In this document: piece after piece, positions 6,855-7,489 of the stretch
How positions within the stretch are numbered: the stretch's first letter is position 1
Layout: the number at the start of each line of letters is the position of its first letter
Origin: an uncultured Atopobiaceae bacterium
GTDB taxonomy: Bacteria; Actinomycetota; Coriobacteriia; Coriobacteriales; Atopobiaceae
NCBI GenBank assembly: GCA_905233865.1
Contig: CAJOGH010000042.1
Coordinates: 1 to 7,489, forward strand
DNA length: 7,489 nucleotides
Reading direction: 5' to 3'
Notes under the pieces: generated by a model
Told to the model about the DNA's origin: nothing
Databases searched by the model: none
What the model saw: only the letters and a program-made list of their open reading frames with translations
Position numbers and translations under genes: made by a program

Positions 6855-6879
6855 TTGCGCTCCTGACGTACTATAGAAT
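6855..6879 (+). promoter_or_regulatory. Possible promoter of the prepilin-like gene
   Basis: The stretch after oppF turns AT-rich. TAGAAT (6874-6879) is a 5/6 match to the -10 consensus, and the overlapping TACTAT (6869-6874) and TATAGA (6872-6877) are other options. TTGCGC (6855-6860) resembles a -35 but is only 13 bases from TAGAAT, so the pairing is poor. GGTTGC (6853-6858) and GCAACC (6881-6886) bracket the site as a 6-bp inverted repeat, possibly an operator, possibly chance. The gene may also be read through from oppF. Confidence 0.35.
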
Positions 6880-6903
6880 TGCAACCAAAATGAAGGCAGG
6901 AGC

Positions 6904-7489
6904 ATGATCCGCACGCGTCAACATAGCGACCAAGCGAGAGGTGCGTCTGGCAACAGGCGTGCCTCTCTTGGCTTTACTCTCACCGAGGTCCTCATAGCCC
7001 TTGGCATCCTCGTGGTGCTGGGTGCCATCGCGGTGCCCAACATCTTCCGCATCATGGAACAGACCAAGATGGACTACCTGGACGGCCAGGCAAAGGAGAT
7101 CTACCTGGCGGCCTCGGCGCGCCTGCGTTCGGTCAACTCCGGCGGCGGCCTGGCCTCTGCCACCAGCACCGCGCGCGTGGCCATGCAGTCGCAGGCGCTG
7201 GCCACCTGGAACGCAGGCGAGCACCCGGCCGATTACCCCTCCTCGCTCACCGAGGGAGCCCAGCTCGTTGCGGTCGGCTCAGGCTCCAGCTCCATGTCCG
7301 ACTACATCCTGCCCGCGGACGGCGCCGGCATCACGGCGGCCACCGCTGGCCACTGGGTCATTGAGCTCAACCCCACTAACGCCGAGGTCTACAGCGTCTA
7401 CTTCGTGGAGGACGGAGGCCCTGCCAACATTCACAGCTCGGGGGACCTCTGGGGCATCGTGTCCACGCGTACTGACACCTCGCGTGAGT
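6904..7489 (+). CDS. Type IV prepilin-like protein, N-terminal methylation motif (partial, 3' end missing)
   Basis: The reading frame stays open from 6904 to the window end (195 codons, no stop). After a 23-residue basic leader it shows SLG/FTLTEVLIALGILVVLGAIAVP. This is the class III prepilin signal, with cleavage after Gly23 by a PilD/ComC-type peptidase, N-methylated Phe, and the essential Glu at +5 (Glu28). The hydrophobic helix (about 24-44) anchors the protein and assembles into a pilus or pseudopilus. It is followed by an amphipathic region (MEQTKMDYLDGQAKEIYLAASARL) and a soluble serine/glycine/alanine-rich domain I do not recognise. It could be a minor pilin, a competence or type II secretion-like pseudopilin, or a surface protein of unknown role. 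AAGG (6893-6896) gives a 7-base spacing to this ATG; the stronger GGAG (6899-6902) is only one base away. It is probably transcribed separately from opp. Confidence 0.8.
   Translation, partial: MIRTRQHSDQARGASGNRRASLGFTLTEVLIALGILVVLGAIAVPNIFRIMEQTKMDYLDGQAKEIYLAASARLRSVNSGGGLASATSTARVAMQSQALATWNAGEHPADYPSSLTEGAQLVAVGSGSSSMSDYILPADGAGITAATAGHWVIELNPTNAEVYSVYFVEDGGPANIHSSGDLWGIVSTRTDTSRE

Noticed and set aside
6849..6857. ACAAGGTTG shared with bases 8-16 of the palindrome arm
   Set aside because: A single 9-base match between distant sites in 7.5 kb is expected by chance, and the flanking bases do not align.

Overview
The window is a chromosomal segment of a high-GC Gram-positive bacterium. 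Third codon positions are dominated by C and G, a GTG start is used for secG, and the solute-binding lipoprotein carries a twin-arginine motif. Together these fit an actinobacterial-type genome; from recall of similar gene sets I suspect Coriobacteriia (Olsenella/Collinsella-like), but that placement is inference.

Region 1-471 has no protein gene I can support. It is a very long imperfect palindrome: the outer 59 bases (1-59) are perfectly inverted at 382-440, and the homology continues inward with decreasing identity to a small central hairpin at 272-292. The left arm is interrupted by a 107-base foldback insertion (60-166), flanked by a 9-base direct repeat (CACAAGATG). The uninterrupted site survives in the right arm, so the window carries its own 'empty site'. 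This is the most unusual part of the window.

Region 472-790 holds secG, the small subunit of the SecYEG translocon, followed by a clear intrinsic terminator. Region 791-6835 is a complete oligopeptide ABC importer operon in the classical order. It encodes the lipoprotein receptor OppA, the two permeases OppB and OppC, and the two ATPases OppD and OppF. oppA has its own candidate promoter. It is separated from oppBCDF by a 134-base spacer with three successive hairpins, which probably lets the receptor be made in excess of the membrane complex. From oppB onward the genes are nearly contiguous (10, 5 and -1 bases between them), so translational coupling is likely. Both ATPases have a C-terminal four-cysteine motif of the kind that binds a [4Fe-4S] cluster, and OppB has an acidic, EF-hand-loop-like insert in its outer loop.

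Region 6836-7489 has a short promoter-bearing gap and then the 5' part of a type IV prepilin-like gene, which runs off the window end. No phage, CRISPR, toxin-antitoxin or RNA gene is visible.
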